From positions 1 through 64,000 of the forward strand of contig NZ_JAPVQY010000015.1 of NCBI RefSeq assembly GCF_027257875.1: a DNA stretch of 64,000 bases, read 5' to 3'. Each line of letters begins with the position of its first letter. Position 1 is the stretch's first letter. The notes beneath the pieces were generated by a model. The model searched no databases. It saw only the letters and a list, made by a program, of their open reading frames with translations, and had not been told where the DNA came from. The DNA is from Burkholderia sp. IMCC1007. Its GTDB lineage: Bacteria > Pseudomonadota > Gammaproteobacteria > Burkholderiales > Burkholderiaceae. Below are positions 1 through 9,929 of this stretch, piece by piece. The position numbers and the translations under genes are program-made.

Positions 1-120
1 TTCGCTCCACGCTTCCTCCCCACACTCGGTCGCCCTCATGCAGTTGCGCTTCGCTTCGCTCGCTGTGATCAACTTGCGGTGGGACTTGCACCCACTAGAG
101 TGCGCCCATGCTGGGCGCAC
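1..120 (-). mobile_element. Group II intron, 5' end only (continues off the window)
   Basis: Read on the minus strand from position 120, the sequence begins GTGCGCCCAGCATGGGCGCA and continues with a second short hairpin (GTGGG...CCCAC, about 97-76). The start fits the group II 5' consensus GUGYG, and the opening short stem-loop followed by a G/A-rich region resembles domain I of bacterial group II introns as I remember them. The first intron base lies directly against the eight-T run of the ppsA terminator. Bacterial class C introns characteristically insert just downstream of terminator hairpins. Only about 120 bases are visible, so the maturase gene and domains V and VI cannot be checked, and completeness is unknown. 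Confidence 0.7.
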
Positions 121-153
121 AAAAAAAACACCCCGGTGCTTACCGGGGTGTTT
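121..153 (-). terminator. Rho-independent terminator of ppsA
   Basis: On the minus strand a perfect GC-rich hairpin (CACCCCGGT / ACCGGGGTG with a short loop) is followed by eight T. It lies about 75 bases past the ppsA stop. The group II intron begins immediately after the T-run. Confidence 0.9.
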
Positions 154-229
154 ATAGCACGAACCTTGCATTTTGCCTTCAACGAAAGCGCGGCAGCACC
201 GCGCTTCGTCGAACCGGCATGACCGGGTG

Positions 230-2629
230 TTACTTCCGGTTGGCCAGCGCCTGCCACGTATCGATGATCGTGTCGGGGTTCAGCGAGATCGACACGATGC
301 CTTCGTCGGTCAGCCATTCAGCGAAGTCCGGGTGATCGGACGGGCCCTGACCGCAGATCCCGACGTACTTGCCCATCTTGCGGCAGGTGTCGATCGCGCG
401 CTTCAACAGGAACTTGACGGCCGGATCGCGTTCGTCGAAGTCGGCAGCCAGCAGTTCCATGCCCGAGTCGCGGTCGAGGCCGAGCGTGAGCTGCGTGAGG
501 TCGTTCGAACCGATCGAGAAACCGTCGAAGTGTTCCAGGAACTCTTCGGCGAGGATCGCGTTGGTCGGCACTTCGCACATCATCACGAGGCGCAGGCCGT
601 TCTCGCCGCGCTTCAGACCGAACTTCGCGAGCAGGCCGACGACACGCTCCGCCTGCTTCACGGTCCGCACGAACGGCACCATGATCTCGACGTTGGTCAG
701 GCCCATCTCGTCACGCACGCGCTTCAGTGCACGGCATTCCATCTCGAACGCCTGCGCGAAGTCGTCGGCGATGTAGCGCGACGCGCCGCGGAAGCCCAGC
801 ATCGGGTTTTCTTCGTCCGGCTCGTAACGCGAACCGCCGATCAGCTTCTTGTACTCGTTCGACTTGAAGTCGGACAGACGCACGATCACGGGTTTCGGAT
901 AGAACGCCGCCGCGATCGTCGCGACGCCTTCCGTCAGCTTGTCGACGTAGAACTGGCGCGGCGACGCGTGACCGCGCGCAACGCTCTCGACGGCCTTCTT
1001 CAGATCCTGGTCGATATTCGGATACTCGAGGATCGCCTTCGGGTGCACGCCGATGTTGTTGTTGATGATGAACTCGAGACGCGCGAGGCCAACACCACCG
1101 TTCGGCAGTTGCGAGAAGTCGAACGCGAGCTGCGGGTTGCCGACGTTCATCATGATCTTGACCGGGATTTCCGGCAGTTCGCCGCGCTGCACTTCCGTGA
1201 CTTCCGTCTCGAGCAGCCCGTCGTAGATCTTGCCTTCGTCGCCTTCCGCGCACGACACGGTGACGAGCGCGCCGTCCTTGAGGATGTCGGTCGCGTCGCC
1301 GCAGCCGACGACTGCCGGCACGCCGAGCTCACGCGCGATGATCGCCGCGTGGCAGGTCCGGCCGCCACGGTTCGTGACGATCGCCGACGCCCGCTTCATC
1401 ACCGGCTCCCAGTTCGGGTCGGTCATGTCGGCCACCAGCACGTCGCCCGGCTGCACGCGTTCCATTTCGGACGGATCCTGGATCACGCGCACGGGGCCCG
1501 CGCCGATCTTCTGACCGATCGCGCGCCCCGTCGCCAGCACCTGCGACTGGCCCTTCAGCTTGAAGCGCTGCTCGGCCTTGCCGCTCGCCTGGCTCTTCAC
1601 CGTTTCCGGACGCGCCTGCAGGATGAAGATCTTGCCGTCGCGACCGTCCTTGCCCCACTCGATGTCCATCGGACGCTGGTAGTGCTTCTCGATGATGACC
1701 GCGTACTTCGCGAGCTCGATCACGTCTTCGTCGGTGATCGAGTAGCGGTTGCGCTGCTCGTGCGGCACGTCGACCGTCTTCACGCGGCCCGGCTCGCCCG
1801 GCTGCGTGAATTCCATCTTGATCAGCTTCGAGCCGATCGAGCGGCGGATGATCGGGTACTTGTCCTGCGCGAGCGTCGTCTTGAACACATAGAACTCGTC
1901 CGGGTTCACCGCGCCCTGCACGACGGTTTCGCCCAGGCCGTAGCTCGACGTGATGAACACGGCGTCCTTGAAGCCCGATTCGGTATCGATCGTGAACATC
2001 ACGCCGGCCGCGCCGACGTCCGAGCGCACCATGCGCTGCACACCGGCCGACAGCGCGACTTCCGCGTGCGTGAAGCCTTTGTGCACGCGGTACGAGATCG
2101 CGCGATCGTTATACAGCGACGCGAACACGTGCTTCATGCGGTCGAGCACGTCGTCGATGCCGACGACGTTCAGATACGACTCCTGCTGGCCGGCGAACGA
2201 GGCGTCGGGCAGGTCTTCCGCGGTCGCGGACGAGCGCACGGCAAACGACAGCTCGCTCGGCGAGCCGTTCTTCAGGATTTCGAACTGCTCGCGGATTTCC
2301 TGCTCGAGACGCGCCTGCATCGGTGCGTCGACGATCCACTTACGGATTTCGGCACCGGCTTCGGCGAGCGCCTTCACGTCGTCGATGTCGAGCGACTCGA
2401 GACGCTTGGCGATGCGATCGGTCAGATCGTTGTGCTTGAGGAAATCACGGAAAGCGAGCGCGGTCGTGGCGAAACCGGTGGGTACGCGAACGCCTGCCTC
2501 GGAAAGCTGGCTGATCATCTCGCCGAGCGACGCATTCTTGCCGCCCACGATCTCCACATCGGTCATCCGCAACTGCTCGAACGGGATTACATACGCCTGG
2601 TCCTTTGCGACGTTTGCTGCGTTAGTCAT
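230..2629 (-). CDS. ppsA: Phosphoenolpyruvate synthase (pyruvate, water dikinase)
   Basis: Cytoplasmic gluconeogenic enzyme that converts pyruvate plus ATP to PEP, AMP and phosphate. The 799-residue product has the family architecture: an N-terminal ATP-grasp domain ([10 protein letters not shown] near residue 30, [20 protein letters not shown]), the mobile phosphohistidine domain with GGRTCHAAI (His427 is the phosphate carrier and Thr425 the expected regulatory phosphosite), and a C-terminal PEP-binding TIM barrel ending in [14 protein letters not shown] chose the ATG at 2629, preceded by AGGGG, over an upstream in-frame ATG because it gives the conserved N-terminus ([11 protein letters not shown]). 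It is divergent from ppsR, which encodes its own kinase/phosphorylase, so activity is expected to be controlled by ADP and phosphate through that protein. Confidence 0.97.
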   Translation of the reverse strand: MTNAANVAKDQAYVIPFEQLRMTDVEIVGGKNASLGEMISQLSEAGVRVPTGFATTALAFRDFLKHNDLTDRIAKRLESLDIDDVKALAEAGAEIRKWIVDAPMQARLEQEIREQFEILKNGSPSELSFAVRSSATAEDLPDASFAGQQESYLNVVGIDDVLDRMKHVFASLYNDRAISYRVHKGFTHAEVALSAGVQRMVRSDVGAAGVMFTIDTESGFKDAVFITSSYGLGETVVQGAVNPDEFYVFKTTLAQDKYPIIRRSIGSKLIKMEFTQPGEPGRVKTVDVPHEQRNRYSITDEDVIELAKYAVIIEKHYQRPMDIEWGKDGRDGKIFILQARPETVKSQASGKAEQRFKLKGQSQVLATGRAIGQKIGAGPVRVIQDPSEMERVQPGDVLVADMTDPNWEPVMKRASAIVTNRGGRTCHAAIIARELGVPAVVGCGDATDILKDGALVTVSCAEGDEGKIYDGLLETEVTEVQRGELPEIPVKIMMNVGNPQLAFDFSQLPNGGVGLARLEFIINNNIGVHPKAILEYPNIDQDLKKAVESVARGHASPRQFYVDKLTEGVATIAAAFYPKPVIVRLSDFKSNEYKKLIGGSRYEPDEENPMLGFRGASRYIADDFAQAFEMECRALKRVRDEMGLTNVEIMVPFVRTVKQAERVVGLLAKFGLKRGENGLRLVMMCEVPTNAILAEEFLEHFDGFSIGSNDLTQLTLGLDRDSGMELLAADFDERDPAVKFLLKRAIDTCRKMGKYVGICGQGPSDHPDFAEWLTDEGIVSISLNPDTIIDTWQALANRK

Positions 2630-2714
2630 ACAAGCCCCTAAGTGTGAAAAAAATGCTCGATTGCGCAAGTGGGCTCGGACGCGGGCGCTTGCAAAAAGGC
2701 GCGGCGCGTCTTGC

Positions 2715-2730
2715 GCAACCTGTTAGATAA
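2715..2730 (-). promoter_or_regulatory. ppsA: Copy 1 of a 16-bp motif in the ppsA/ppsR intergenic region
   Basis: On the minus strand this reads TTATCTAACAGGTTGC and matches 15 of 16 bases of the plus-strand copy at 2880-2895. It faces ppsA, with its 3' end 85 bases from the ppsA start codon. It could be a shared regulator site or part of a pair of related promoters. No known regulator motif is recognised. Confidence 0.5.
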
Positions 2731-2875
2731 ACACTCGCAGCGGCGGAAATCTTCCGACCCGATTTGCAAAAATCCCGGCAGAAGGGCGATATTTGCAGAC
2801 AAATCGCCAGACTTGCCGGGAATTCCGGAATCGTGCGGCCCAGCTACGGGCCGCCGTTCGCGCCCCGCCCCGCAA

Positions 2876-2904
2876 TTGCTTATCCAACAGGTTGCCGCTA
2901 TTCT
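2876..2904 (+). promoter_or_regulatory. ppsR: Candidate sigma70 promoter for ppsR
   Basis: TTGCTT, a 17-base spacer, then TATTCT, about 100 bases upstream of the ppsR ATG. Matches to consensus are moderate (3/6 and 4/6), and the shared 16-bp motif lies inside the spacer region. Confidence 0.35.
2880..2895 (+). promoter_or_regulatory. ppsR: Copy 2 of a 16-bp motif in the ppsA/ppsR intergenic region
   Basis: This reads TTATCCAACAGGTTGC on the plus strand, an inverted copy of 2715-2730, and faces ppsR with 109 bases between its end and the ppsR start. It overlaps the candidate ppsR promoter. Apart from the motif pair and this promoter, the 375-base divergent region 2630-3004 contains no gene that I can see. 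Confidence 0.5.
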
Positions 2905-3004
2905 ACCGTGCCGGCTGCCGGATGTGGCGCGACCTTGTCACTGCGTCTGGAGGCGATCCTCCAGCCGTCCGCGCAACTGCCCTTCACGCTCGACGCCCAG
3001 ATTC

Positions 3005-3820
3005 ATGCTGCCTACCGTTTTCATCGTCTCCGACGGCACCGGGATCACTGCCGAAACCTTCGCGCACTCGATCCTCTCCCAGTTCGACCAGAAATTCCGT
3101 CTCGTGCGCGTGCCGTTCGTCGACTCGCTCGAGAAAGCCTATGCGACCGTCGAGAAGATCAACGAAGCGGCCGTGCACGACGGCCGTCGCGCGATCGTGT
3201 TCACGACGCTCGTCGACAGCGAGTCGAACGACATCGTCAAGCGCTCGAACGCGCTCGTGCTCGACATGTTCCAGCGCTTCGTCGAGCCGCTCGAGCAGGA
3301 ACTGGAACTGAAGTCGAGCCATGCGATGGGCCGCGGCCACCAGAACGCCGATACCGAGGAGTACAAGACGCGGATCGAGGCGATCAACTTTTCGCTCGCG
3401 CACGACGACGGCCAGTCGAACCGCAACCTGTCGGAAGCCGACGTGATCCTGGTCGGCGTGTCGCGCAGCGGCAAGACGCCGACGAGCCTGTATCTCGCGA
3501 TGCAGTACGGCGTGAAGGCGGCCAACTACCCGCTGATTCCGGAAGACTTCGAGCGCGGCAAGCTGCCGTCGGCGCTGTCGCCGTACAGCGACAAGCTGTT
3601 CGGGCTGTCGATCGATCCGCAGCGCCTGTCGGAGATCCGCAACGAGCGCCGCCCGGGCAGCAAGTACGCGGCCCCCGAGAACTGCCGCTACGAGATCAAC
3701 GAGGCCGAGGCGATGATGCGCCGTGAAGGGATCAAGTGGCTGTCGTCGACGCACAAGTCGATCGAGGAGATCGCGACGACGATCCTGCAGGAAATCCGTC
3801 TCGACCGACAGTCGTACTGA
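3005..3820 (+). CDS. ppsR: PEP synthase regulatory protein (bifunctional kinase/pyrophosphorylase, DUF299)
   Basis: Encodes the PSRP-type enzyme that inactivates PEP synthase by ADP-dependent threonine phosphorylation next to the catalytic histidine and reactivates it by phosphate-dependent phosphorolysis. The 271-residue protein starts MLPTVFIVSDGTG, with a family-typical N-terminus and length. It carries the P-loop GVSRSGKT at residues 151-158 followed by PTSLYLAMQYG. The open frame extends upstream to 2669, but that extension has no family similarity and covers the divergent promoter region, so I use the ATG at 3005. Its divergent partner ppsA is its presumed substrate. Confidence 0.95.
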   Translation: MLPTVFIVSDGTGITAETFAHSILSQFDQKFRLVRVPFVDSLEKAYATVEKINEAAVHDGRRAIVFTTLVDSESNDIVKRSNALVLDMFQRFVEPLEQELELKSSHAMGRGHQNADTEEYKTRIEAINFSLAHDDGQSNRNLSEADVILVGVSRSGKTPTSLYLAMQYGVKAANYPLIPEDFERGKLPSALSPYSDKLFGLSIDPQRLSEIRNERRPGSKYAAPENCRYEINEAEAMMRREGIKWLSSTHKSIEEIATTILQEIRLDRQSY

Positions 3821-3860
3821 TCGCCTGCCCGCCGGCGGCCCGCAGGCCGCCATGGAAAAC

Positions 3861-3889
3861 AAGAAGGCCGCGTCCAACGCGGCCTTCTT
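3861..3889. terminator. Bidirectional terminator between ppsR and the SpoU gene
   Basis: Perfect hairpin AAGAAGGCCGCG, loop tccaa, CGCGGCCTTCTT, lying between two convergent genes. The A/T-rich stem base gives a U-rich tail in either direction. Confidence 0.8.
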
Positions 3890-3931
3890 GCTTGTTGCGG
3901 CATGCCCGCGGGCATGCCGCACGGCACGTCG

Positions 3932-4714
3932 TCATCCGTGCCGTTGCTGTCGCACCTGCTCGAACAGGCATACCGCCGCCGCCGCCGCGACGTTCAGCGA
4001 CTCCATGCCGCCGGGCTGCGGAATCGTCACGCGATGCGTGGCCGCGTCGCGCCAGAACGCCGACACGCCCGCGCCCTCGTTGCCGAACACCCATGCGACC
4101 GGCCCGGCCAGGTCGCAATCGTAGATCGCCTGCGCGCCGTGCGAATCGGTCAGCGCGACCGGCACGTCGAGCCGCGCGGCGAGCGCGTCCGGCGCGACGT
4201 CCTCGTGAATCGACAGCAGGAAATGCGCACCCATCCCCGAGCGCAGCACCTTCGACGACCACGCATACGCGGTGCCCGGCGCGCAGAACACGTGCCGCAC
4301 GCCGGCCGCCGCCGCACTGCGCAGGATCGACCCGACGTTGCCGGCGTCCTGCACGCCGTCGAGCACGACCGACGTGTGCGTCACGCGCTCGGGCAACGGC
4401 TGCGCGGGCCGCTCGACGAGCAACAGGAAGCCGACGCCGCTGACCACGTTCGACAGCTGCCCGAACAGCGCATCGGGCAGCGTGACCACGCGCTGCGCGT
4501 CGATGCGCGCGATGATCGCCTGCGCTTCGGCGTGATCGAGCGCGCCTTCGGTCGCGACGCACAGCTCGGGCGTGGCGCCCGTATCGAGATACGCGCTCGC
4601 GAGGTGGAACCCTTCGAGCAGCGCGTGGCCGGCGCGGCGCTGCTGGGACGTCGACCCCGCGAGCGCCTTCAGGCGCTTGTACAGCGGGTTGTCGCGGGAA
4701 GTAATACTTTTCAT
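3932..4714 (-). CDS. TrmH/SpoU-family RNA 2'-O-methyltransferase
   Basis: A 260-residue SPOUT-class methyltransferase. It has an N-terminal substrate-binding part (MKSITSRDNPLYKRLKAL, the SpoU_sub_bind type) and a C-terminal knotted catalytic domain with the expected motifs: LDGVQDAGNVGSILRSAAA (motif 1, with the conserved N and R), VFGNEGAGVS (motif 2) and IPQPGGMESLNVAAAAAVCL (motif 3). The family uses SAM to methylate ribose in rRNA or tRNA. The exact target cannot be read from sequence; RlmB-like rRNA methylation is possible. It is the last gene of the minus-strand block and follows rnhB after a terminator and a 277-base gap, so it probably has its own promoter. Confidence 0.9.
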   Translation of the reverse strand: MKSITSRDNPLYKRLKALAGSTSQQRRAGHALLEGFHLASAYLDTGATPELCVATEGALDHAEAQAIIARIDAQRVVTLPDALFGQLSNVVSGVGFLLLVERPAQPLPERVTHTSVVLDGVQDAGNVGSILRSAAAAGVRHVFCAPGTAYAWSSKVLRSGMGAHFLLSIHEDVAPDALAARLDVPVALTDSHGAQAIYDCDLAGPVAWVFGNEGAGVSAFWRDAATHRVTIPQPGGMESLNVAAAAAVCLFEQVRQQRHG

Positions 4715-4861
4715 CAGAGGGCCTGTTCCCGCTCAAAACGGGCTTGCGAACGTGCGTTGCCGGTCGCGGTGCAAGAAGCAACGCGTGCAGTTTGCGCCGA
4801 GCCAGCCAAACAAGCGACGCACGACGCCGCACTGCGGCCGGCAACGCACATTGCCGAAACT

Positions 4862-4882
4862 AAAAAACCCCTTTCCCGGGGC
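4862..4882 (-). terminator. Rho-independent terminator after rnhB
   Basis: On the minus strand: GCCCCGGGAAAGGGG followed by TTTTTT, about 110 bases past the rnhB stop. It closes the lpx operon before the SpoU gene. Confidence 0.75.
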
Positions 4883-4991
4883 CTGGCCGCCAGAAAGGCC
4901 GGTCGCGGCGTCAGCCGCGTTGCGAATACGCCGGGCATCCGCCGCGTCCAATTCGTTGCGCCCGGCCCTTGTCGCGGCCGGCGCAAGCCCT

Positions 4992-5648
4992 TTATCCGCG
5001 GGAATTGGCCATCAGGTCGAACGCCTCGCGCACGGGTGCGAACGAGCGCCGATGCGCTTCGCACGGGCCGTGTTTGCGCAGCGCGGCAAGGTGTTTCTCG
5101 GTGCTGTACCCGGCGTGCACGTTGAAGCCGTATACCGGGAAGCGTTCGTGCAGTTCGACGAGCATCCGGTCGCGCGAGACCTTCGCGAGGATCGACGCGG
5201 CCGAGATGCTCGGCACGAGCGCGTCGCCGCTGACGATCGCCTCGGCACGCACCTTCAGCGTCGGACAGCGGTTGCCGTCGATCTGCGCGAGCGTCGGCAG
5301 CACCGACAGCCCCTCGACGGCCCGCTTCATCGCGAGCATCGTCGCGTGCAGGATGTTGAGCGTGTCGATTTCGTCGACGCTCGCCGACGCGACGCAATAC
5401 GCGCGAGACCGCGAGACGATCAGTTCGTACAGCGCGTCGCGCTTCTTCGCGGACAACGCCTTCGAATCGTCGAGCCCGTCGATCGGCTGCGCGGGATCGA
5501 GAATCACCGCGGCGGCGACCACCGGCCCCGCGAGCGGGCCGCGGCCGGCTTCGTCGACGCCGCACACGATCTCGTCGGGGCGGCTGAAGTCGAACCCGGC
5601 CTGCACGTCGGTCGGTGCGCCGCGGCGTGAGATACGGACCGTCGTCAT
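4992..5648 (-). CDS. rnhB: Ribonuclease HII
   Basis: Removes RNA from RNA/DNA hybrids and single ribonucleotides from DNA. The 218-residue product has the RNase HII core: [20 protein letters not shown] (the catalytic D-E pair near residues 32-33), [11 protein letters not shown] and the later acidic residue in IDG. The ATG overlaps the lpxB stop by four bases (ATGA), which indicates translational coupling. The frame is open further upstream inside lpxB, but only the ATG at 5648 gives a family-typical N-terminus. Confidence 0.96.
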   Translation of the reverse strand: MTTVRISRRGAPTDVQAGFDFSRPDEIVCGVDEAGRGPLAGPVVAAAVILDPAQPIDGLDDSKALSAKKRDALYELIVSRSRAYCVASASVDEIDTLNILHATMLAMKRAVEGLSVLPTLAQIDGNRCPTLKVRAEAIVSGDALVPSISAASILAKVSRDRMLVELHERFPVYGFNVHAGYSTEKHLAALRKHGPCEAHRRSFAPVREAFDLMANSRG

Positions 5649-6814
5649 GCGCGCCCCTTGCGTTGCTCGAGCACGCGTACGACCGCTTCGGCGGCCTTCG
5701 CGGCCGTGTTCTGCCGCAGCGTCAAATGCATTTCGGTAAAGACTTCGGTCAGCGTACGGCGGTTCGCATCGTCGCGCAGCTGCGTGAGCGTCGCATCGGC
5801 GAGCGCCTCGGGCGTCGCGAAATGCTGCAGCAGCTCGGGCACGACGAAGCGCCCCGCCAGGATGTTCGGCAAGCCGACATACGGCAGATAGCCCTGCCGC
5901 CGCATGATCTGCCCGGTCAGCCAGGGCACCTTGTACGAGATCACCATCGGCTTCTTCAGCAACGCGGCTTCCAGCGTGACGGTGCCGCTCTTCACGAGGA
6001 TCGCGTCGGCAGCCGTCATCGCGAGCTGCGAGCGGCCGTCGGTGATCGTCAGCGCGAGTTGCGGATGCGCGTCGACGAGCGGCTGCAGCAACTCGCGCAA
6101 CGCGGGCGTCGCCGCCGGCATCACGAACCGCACGCCGGGCTCGCGCTGCTGCATCAGCGCCATCGCCGCGAAGAACGTCGGGCCGATCAGCCCGATCTCC
6201 GAGCGCCGGCTGCCCGGCAGCACCGCGATCACGGGGCCGTCGGCCGGCAGCCCGAGCGCGATGCGGGCGCCGTGCGTGTCGGGCTCGAGCGGAATCTCGT
6301 CGGCCAGCGGATGGCCGACGTAGGTCGACGCGACGCCCGCCTTGTCGAGCAGCGCCGGTTCGAACGGGAACAGGCACAGCATGTGATCGACGGACTTCGC
6401 GATCTTCTTGATCCGGCCGCCGCGCCATGCCCAGATCGACGGGCACACGAAATGAATCGACGGAATGCCCGCGTCGCGCACTGCCTGTTCGACGCTGAAG
6501 TTGAAGTCGGGTGCATCGACGCCGATGAACGCGTGCGGCCGCTCCGCGAGCAGCTGGCGCTTCAGTTCGCCGCGAATCCGCAGGATCTCGGGGATCTGGC
6601 CCAGTGCCTCGACGTAGCCGCGCACGGTGAGCTTGTCCATCTGCCAGTGCGAGTCGAAGCCATGCGCGAGCATCCGCTGCCCGCCGATCCCGTAATACTG
6701 GGTCGACGCGGGCAGACGCTCGTGAAGGCCGCCGAGCAGCGAAGCCCCGAGCAGGTCGCCCGACGGCTCGCCGGCCACCATCGCGAGCCGGATCTGATTG
6801 GTCGGGAGCGACAT
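5645..6814 (-). CDS. lpxB: Lipid-A-disaccharide synthase
   Basis: Peripheral inner-membrane GT19 glycosyltransferase that condenses UDP-2,3-diacylglucosamine with lipid X to form the lipid A disaccharide. It has 389 residues, the usual length. Family signatures are [17 protein letters not shown] near the N-terminus, [16 protein letters not shown] in the middle and [10 protein letters not shown] (UDP-sugar binding). It lies three bases from lpxA and overlaps rnhB, in the conserved lpxD-fabZ-lpxA-lpxB-rnhB order. Confidence 0.97.
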   Translation of the reverse strand: MSLPTNQIRLAMVAGEPSGDLLGASLLGGLHERLPASTQYYGIGGQRMLAHGFDSHWQMDKLTVRGYVEALGQIPEILRIRGELKRQLLAERPHAFIGVDAPDFNFSVEQAVRDAGIPSIHFVCPSIWAWRGGRIKKIAKSVDHMLCLFPFEPALLDKAGVASTYVGHPLADEIPLEPDTHGARIALGLPADGPVIAVLPGSRRSEIGLIGPTFFAAMALMQQREPGVRFVMPAATPALRELLQPLVDAHPQLALTITDGRSQLAMTAADAILVKSGTVTLEAALLKKPMVISYKVPWLTGQIMRRQGYLPYVGLPNILAGRFVVPELLQHFATPEALADATLTQLRDDANRRTLTEVFTEMHLTLRQNTAAKAAEAVVRVLEQRKGRA

Positions 6815-6817
6815 CGC

Positions 6818-7606
6818 TTAGCGGATGATGCCGCGCTGCGACGCGTCGATGAACTCGACGAACGCGCCGACTGCCGCGTCGCCTTCGCCGCCTGCCGTCG
6901 CCAGTTCGCGCAACTGCACCTTCGCTTCCTCGAGCGACAGGCCGCTCTTGTACAGCAAGCGATATGCGCTGCGCAGCGCGGAGATCGCGTCGGGCGCGAA
7001 ACCGCGCCGGCGCAGGCCCTCGACGTTGATGCCGTGCGGTTCGGCCTTGTTGCCGGCCGCGATCACGAACGGCGGCACGTCCTGCACGAGCGCCGATGCG
7101 CCGCCCAGCATCGAGTGCGCGCCGATCCGCACGAACTGGTGCACGCCCGACATCCCGCCGACGATCGCGAAGTCGCCGATTTCGACGTGACCGGCCATCT
7201 GCGCGTTGCTCGACAGGATCACGTTGTTGCCGACGCGGCAGTCATGGCCGATGTGCACGTAGGCCATGATCCAGTTGTCGTCGCCGAGCGTCGTCACGCC
7301 GACGTCCTGCACGGTGCCCGTGTGGATCGTCGTGAATTCGCGGATCGTGTTGCGGTTGCCGATCACGAGCCTGGTCGGCTCGTCCTTGTACTTCATGTCC
7401 TGTGGACGGCCGCCGACCGACGCGTAATGGCCGATGCGGTTGTCCTCGCCGAGCGTCGTGTGACCTTCGATCACGCTGTGCGACCCGATCGTCGTACGCG
7501 CGCCGATCGTGACGTGCGGCCCGACGATCGCGTACGGCCCGATCTCGACGGACTCGTCGATCTGCGCGCCCGGTTCGACAATCGCGGTGGGATGAATCCT
7601 GGTCAT
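6818..7606 (-). CDS. lpxA: UDP-N-acetylglucosamine O-acyltransferase
   Basis: Catalyses the first step of lipid A synthesis, transferring a 3-hydroxyacyl chain from ACP to the 3-OH of UDP-GlcNAc. The 262-residue protein is a left-handed beta-helix of hexapeptide repeats ([20 protein letters not shown] and following). His121 in YVHIGHD corresponds to the catalytic His of E. coli LpxA. Length and C-terminal helical domain (residues about 190-262) are normal. It is co-transcribed with fabZ (67 bases upstream) and lpxB. Confidence 0.97.
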   Translation of the reverse strand: MTRIHPTAIVEPGAQIDESVEIGPYAIVGPHVTIGARTTIGSHSVIEGHTTLGEDNRIGHYASVGGRPQDMKYKDEPTRLVIGNRNTIREFTTIHTGTVQDVGVTTLGDDNWIMAYVHIGHDCRVGNNVILSSNAQMAGHVEIGDFAIVGGMSGVHQFVRIGAHSMLGGASALVQDVPPFVIAAGNKAEPHGINVEGLRRRGFAPDAISALRSAYRLLYKSGLSLEEAKVQLRELATAGGEGDAAVGAFVEFIDASQRGIIR

Positions 7607-7673
7607 GCGCCGTTGCCTCTCGATGTGATGTGTCGCGTTGCTCGCGTTGCGTTACCCATGCGTGCCGCGTCGC

Positions 7674-8141
7674 TCAAGGCGCCGCGTCGGCCGTCTTGAC
7701 CGTGCACATCAGTTCGGCTTCTGCCGCCACCTTGCCGTCGACTTCCGCCACCGCCTTGAACTTCCAGATGCCGCGGATGTAGCGCTCGAACGTCACGTTC
7801 AGAATCAGCTGGTCGCCCGGCTCGACCACGCGCTTGAAGCGCGCACCGTCGATCCCGACGAAGTAGTACAGCGTGTTTTCCGGATCCTTCGGCTGCTCTT
7901 CCGAGAACGTCAGCAGCGCGGCGGCCTGAGCGAGCGCCTCGAGGATCAGCACGCCCGGCATCACGGGCCGCTTCGGGAAATGCCCCTGGAAGAACGGCTC
8001 GTTGATCGACACGTTCTTCAGCGCTTTGATCCCTTTGTGCGGTTCGAGTTCGAGCACGCGGTCGACGAGCAGAATCGGATAGCGGTGCGGCAGCAGCGTG
8101 AGGATCTTGTGGATGTCGAGATTGATTTTTTCGGTGCTCAT
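7674..8141 (-). CDS. fabZ: 3-hydroxyacyl-[ACP] dehydratase
   Basis: Hot-dog-fold dehydratase of type II fatty acid synthesis. It competes with LpxA for 3-hydroxyacyl-ACP, which explains its place between lpxD and lpxA. The 155-residue product carries the catalytic pair: His54 in [13 protein letters not shown] and Glu68 in LILEALAQ. I chose the ATG at 8141 ([10 protein letters not shown]) because the 26-residue upstream extension of the open frame is not family-like. Confidence 0.96.
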
Positions 8142-8270
8142 GATGGTTCGTCTCACGCAGGTGCTGCGCGGTGGTGATGCAAAGGCTGAAGCGGGCCGCC
8201 ACGCGGCCCAGTCTGGCAAACCGGGCCGGATGCGCTGGCCGTGCCCGGTTCGTGGTCTCGCATGATGAGG

Positions 8271-9350
8271 TCAGGCGTCCGTGCCGCCCTGGGCGGCAAG
8301 CGCGGTCTCAAGCGCCTTGATGCGGTCGCGCAGCTTGTCGAGATTGCGCACGAGCGCGGCGCTCTTGTTCCATTCGCCGTGGTCGACGGCGGGAAACGCG
8401 CTGGTATAGATGCCGGCCTTCGGCAGCGACTTCGACACGCCCGACTTCGCGGTGATGATGACATAGTCGCCGAGCGTCACGTGGCCGGCGATGCCCGCCG
8501 CGCCGCCGATCATGCAGTGGCGGCCGATCGTCGTGCTGCCCGCGATGCCCGCGCTGCCGGCGATCACCGTATACGCGCCGATCCGGCAGTTGTGGCCGAT
8601 CTGGACCTGATTGTCGATCTTCACGCATTCCTCGATGACGGTGTCCGCCATCGCGCCGCGATCGATCGTCGTGTTCGCGCCGATCTCGACGTCCGGGCCG
8701 ATCGTCACGCCGCCGACCTGCGGGATCTTGACCCAGCTGCCGGTGCGCGCGTCGCCTTCGCCGACGAAATCCGGCGCGAAGCCGAAGCCGTCGGAGCCGA
8801 TCACGGCGCCCGAGTGGATGATCGCGCGCGGGCCGATCTTGCAACCGTGGTACACCGATGCGTTCGGATACAGGTGCGAATCCGCGCCGATCGTCGTGCC
8901 GCGGCCGACGAATACGTTCGCGTCGAGCTGCACGCCGTCCTCGATCACCGCGCCGGCTTCGACCGTCACGTGCGGGCCGATGACCGCGCTCGCGGCGACC
9001 TTCGCAGCCGGATCGATCGTTGCGCTCGGATGCACGCCGGCCGCGCGCGGCGGCGTGGCGAGATCGATGAACATCTGCGCGACGCGTGCGAAGTACGCGT
9101 ACGGATTCGGCGTCACGATGAAATTGCGACCCGTCGCGGCCGCACCCAGCTTTTCCAGATCCTTCGGCGCGATCAGCACCGCGCCGGCGCGGGTCGTCTC
9201 GACCTGCGACAGGTACTTCGGATTCGCGAGAAACGCGAGTTGCTGAGGGCCTGCCTGGTCGAGCGGCGCGAGGCCGCTCACCTTGCACTGGGCGTCGCCG
9301 GCGATCTCGCCGCCGAACCGCTTTACGAGTTCCTCGAGCGTCAATGCCAT
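8271..9350 (-). CDS. lpxD: UDP-3-O-acylglucosamine N-acyltransferase
   Basis: Catalyses the third step of lipid A synthesis, adding the N-linked 3-hydroxyacyl chain. The 359-residue product has an N-terminal uridine-binding domain ([26 protein letters not shown]), a long left-handed beta-helix of hexapeptide repeats and a C-terminal helix. The conserved HNCRIG turn ([16 protein letters not shown]) carries the catalytic His. It starts 16 bases after the skp gene and precedes fabZ by 129 bases. Confidence 0.96.
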   Translation of the reverse strand: MALTLEELVKRFGGEIAGDAQCKVSGLAPLDQAGPQQLAFLANPKYLSQVETTRAGAVLIAPKDLEKLGAAATGRNFIVTPNPYAYFARVAQMFIDLATPPRAAGVHPSATIDPAAKVAASAVIGPHVTVEAGAVIEDGVQLDANVFVGRGTTIGADSHLYPNASVYHGCKIGPRAIIHSGAVIGSDGFGFAPDFVGEGDARTGSWVKIPQVGGVTIGPDVEIGANTTIDRGAMADTVIEECVKIDNQVQIGHNCRIGAYTVIAGSAGIAGSTTIGRHCMIGGAAGIAGHVTLGDYVIITAKSGVSKSLPKAGIYTSAFPAVDHGEWNKSAALVRNLDKLRDRIKALETALAAQGGTDA

Positions 9351-9366
9351 TCGTCGTCTGCTCCGT

Positions 9367-9894
9367 TCAGTTCGTCGAGCCGGACGCGAGCGCCTTGAGC
9401 ACCTTGTCGGTGATGTCGATGCGCGGGCTGACGTACACGGCTTCCTGCACGATCAGGTCGTAATTCTGCTGCTCGGCGATCTGCTTGATGACCCGGTTCG
9501 CACGCTCCAGCACGGCAGCGAGTTCCTCGTTGCGGCGCTGGTTCAGGTCTTCGCGAAACTCGCGCTGCTTGCGCTGGAAGTCGGTATCGAGCTGCGCGAG
9601 ATCGCGCTGCTTCTGCGCGCGATCGGCCGACGACAGCGACGCGCCGTTCTTGTCCAGCGAATCGGACATCGACTTCAGGCGGGCCGCCATGTCCTGCAGA
9701 TCCTTGTCACGTTTCGCGAACTCGGCTTCGAGCTTCGTCTGCGCCGCCTTGGCGGGCGCGGACTCGCGCAGGATCCGATCCGAATTGACCGCCGCGATGC
9801 GGGCGACGTCCTGAGCGTGTGCCGTCGCCGCGCCCAAGGCCAGCGCAACGGTCAGCGCACACATCACTCGTTTCGAAAACTTACCGGTTAGCAA
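9367..9894 (-). CDS. skp: Periplasmic chaperone Skp/OmpH family
   Basis: Holds unfolded outer-membrane proteins during transit to the BAM complex. There is an N-terminal signal peptide (basic LTGKFSKR, then hydrophobic [12 protein letters not shown], cleavage after AHA), a long charged coiled coil ([20 protein letters not shown] to about residue 140) and a conserved C-terminal strand ([18 protein letters not shown]). I favour a TTG start at 9894 because GAGAGGG sits five bases upstream of it. The alternative ATG at 9921 adds nine residues and has no clear ribosome site. The gene follows bamA closely, the standard arrangement for client delivery. Confidence 0.92.
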   Translation of the reverse strand: MLTGKFSKRVMCALTVALALGAATAHAQDVARIAAVNSDRILRESAPAKAAQTKLEAEFAKRDKDLQDMAARLKSMSDSLDKNGASLSSADRAQKQRDLAQLDTDFQRKQREFREDLNQRRNEELAAVLERANRVIKQIAEQQNYDLIVQEAVYVSPRIDITDKVLKALASGSTN

Positions 9895-9929
9895 AATTAC
9901 CCTCTCGATGCTTGTTGTCATGCGTTCGG

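Noticed and set aside
173..2641. 822-codon open frame on the plus strand opposite ppsA
   Set aside because: Antisense shadow of ppsA. It is rich in Arg/His/Asp/Val as expected from reading high-GC coding DNA backwards, with no domain motif.
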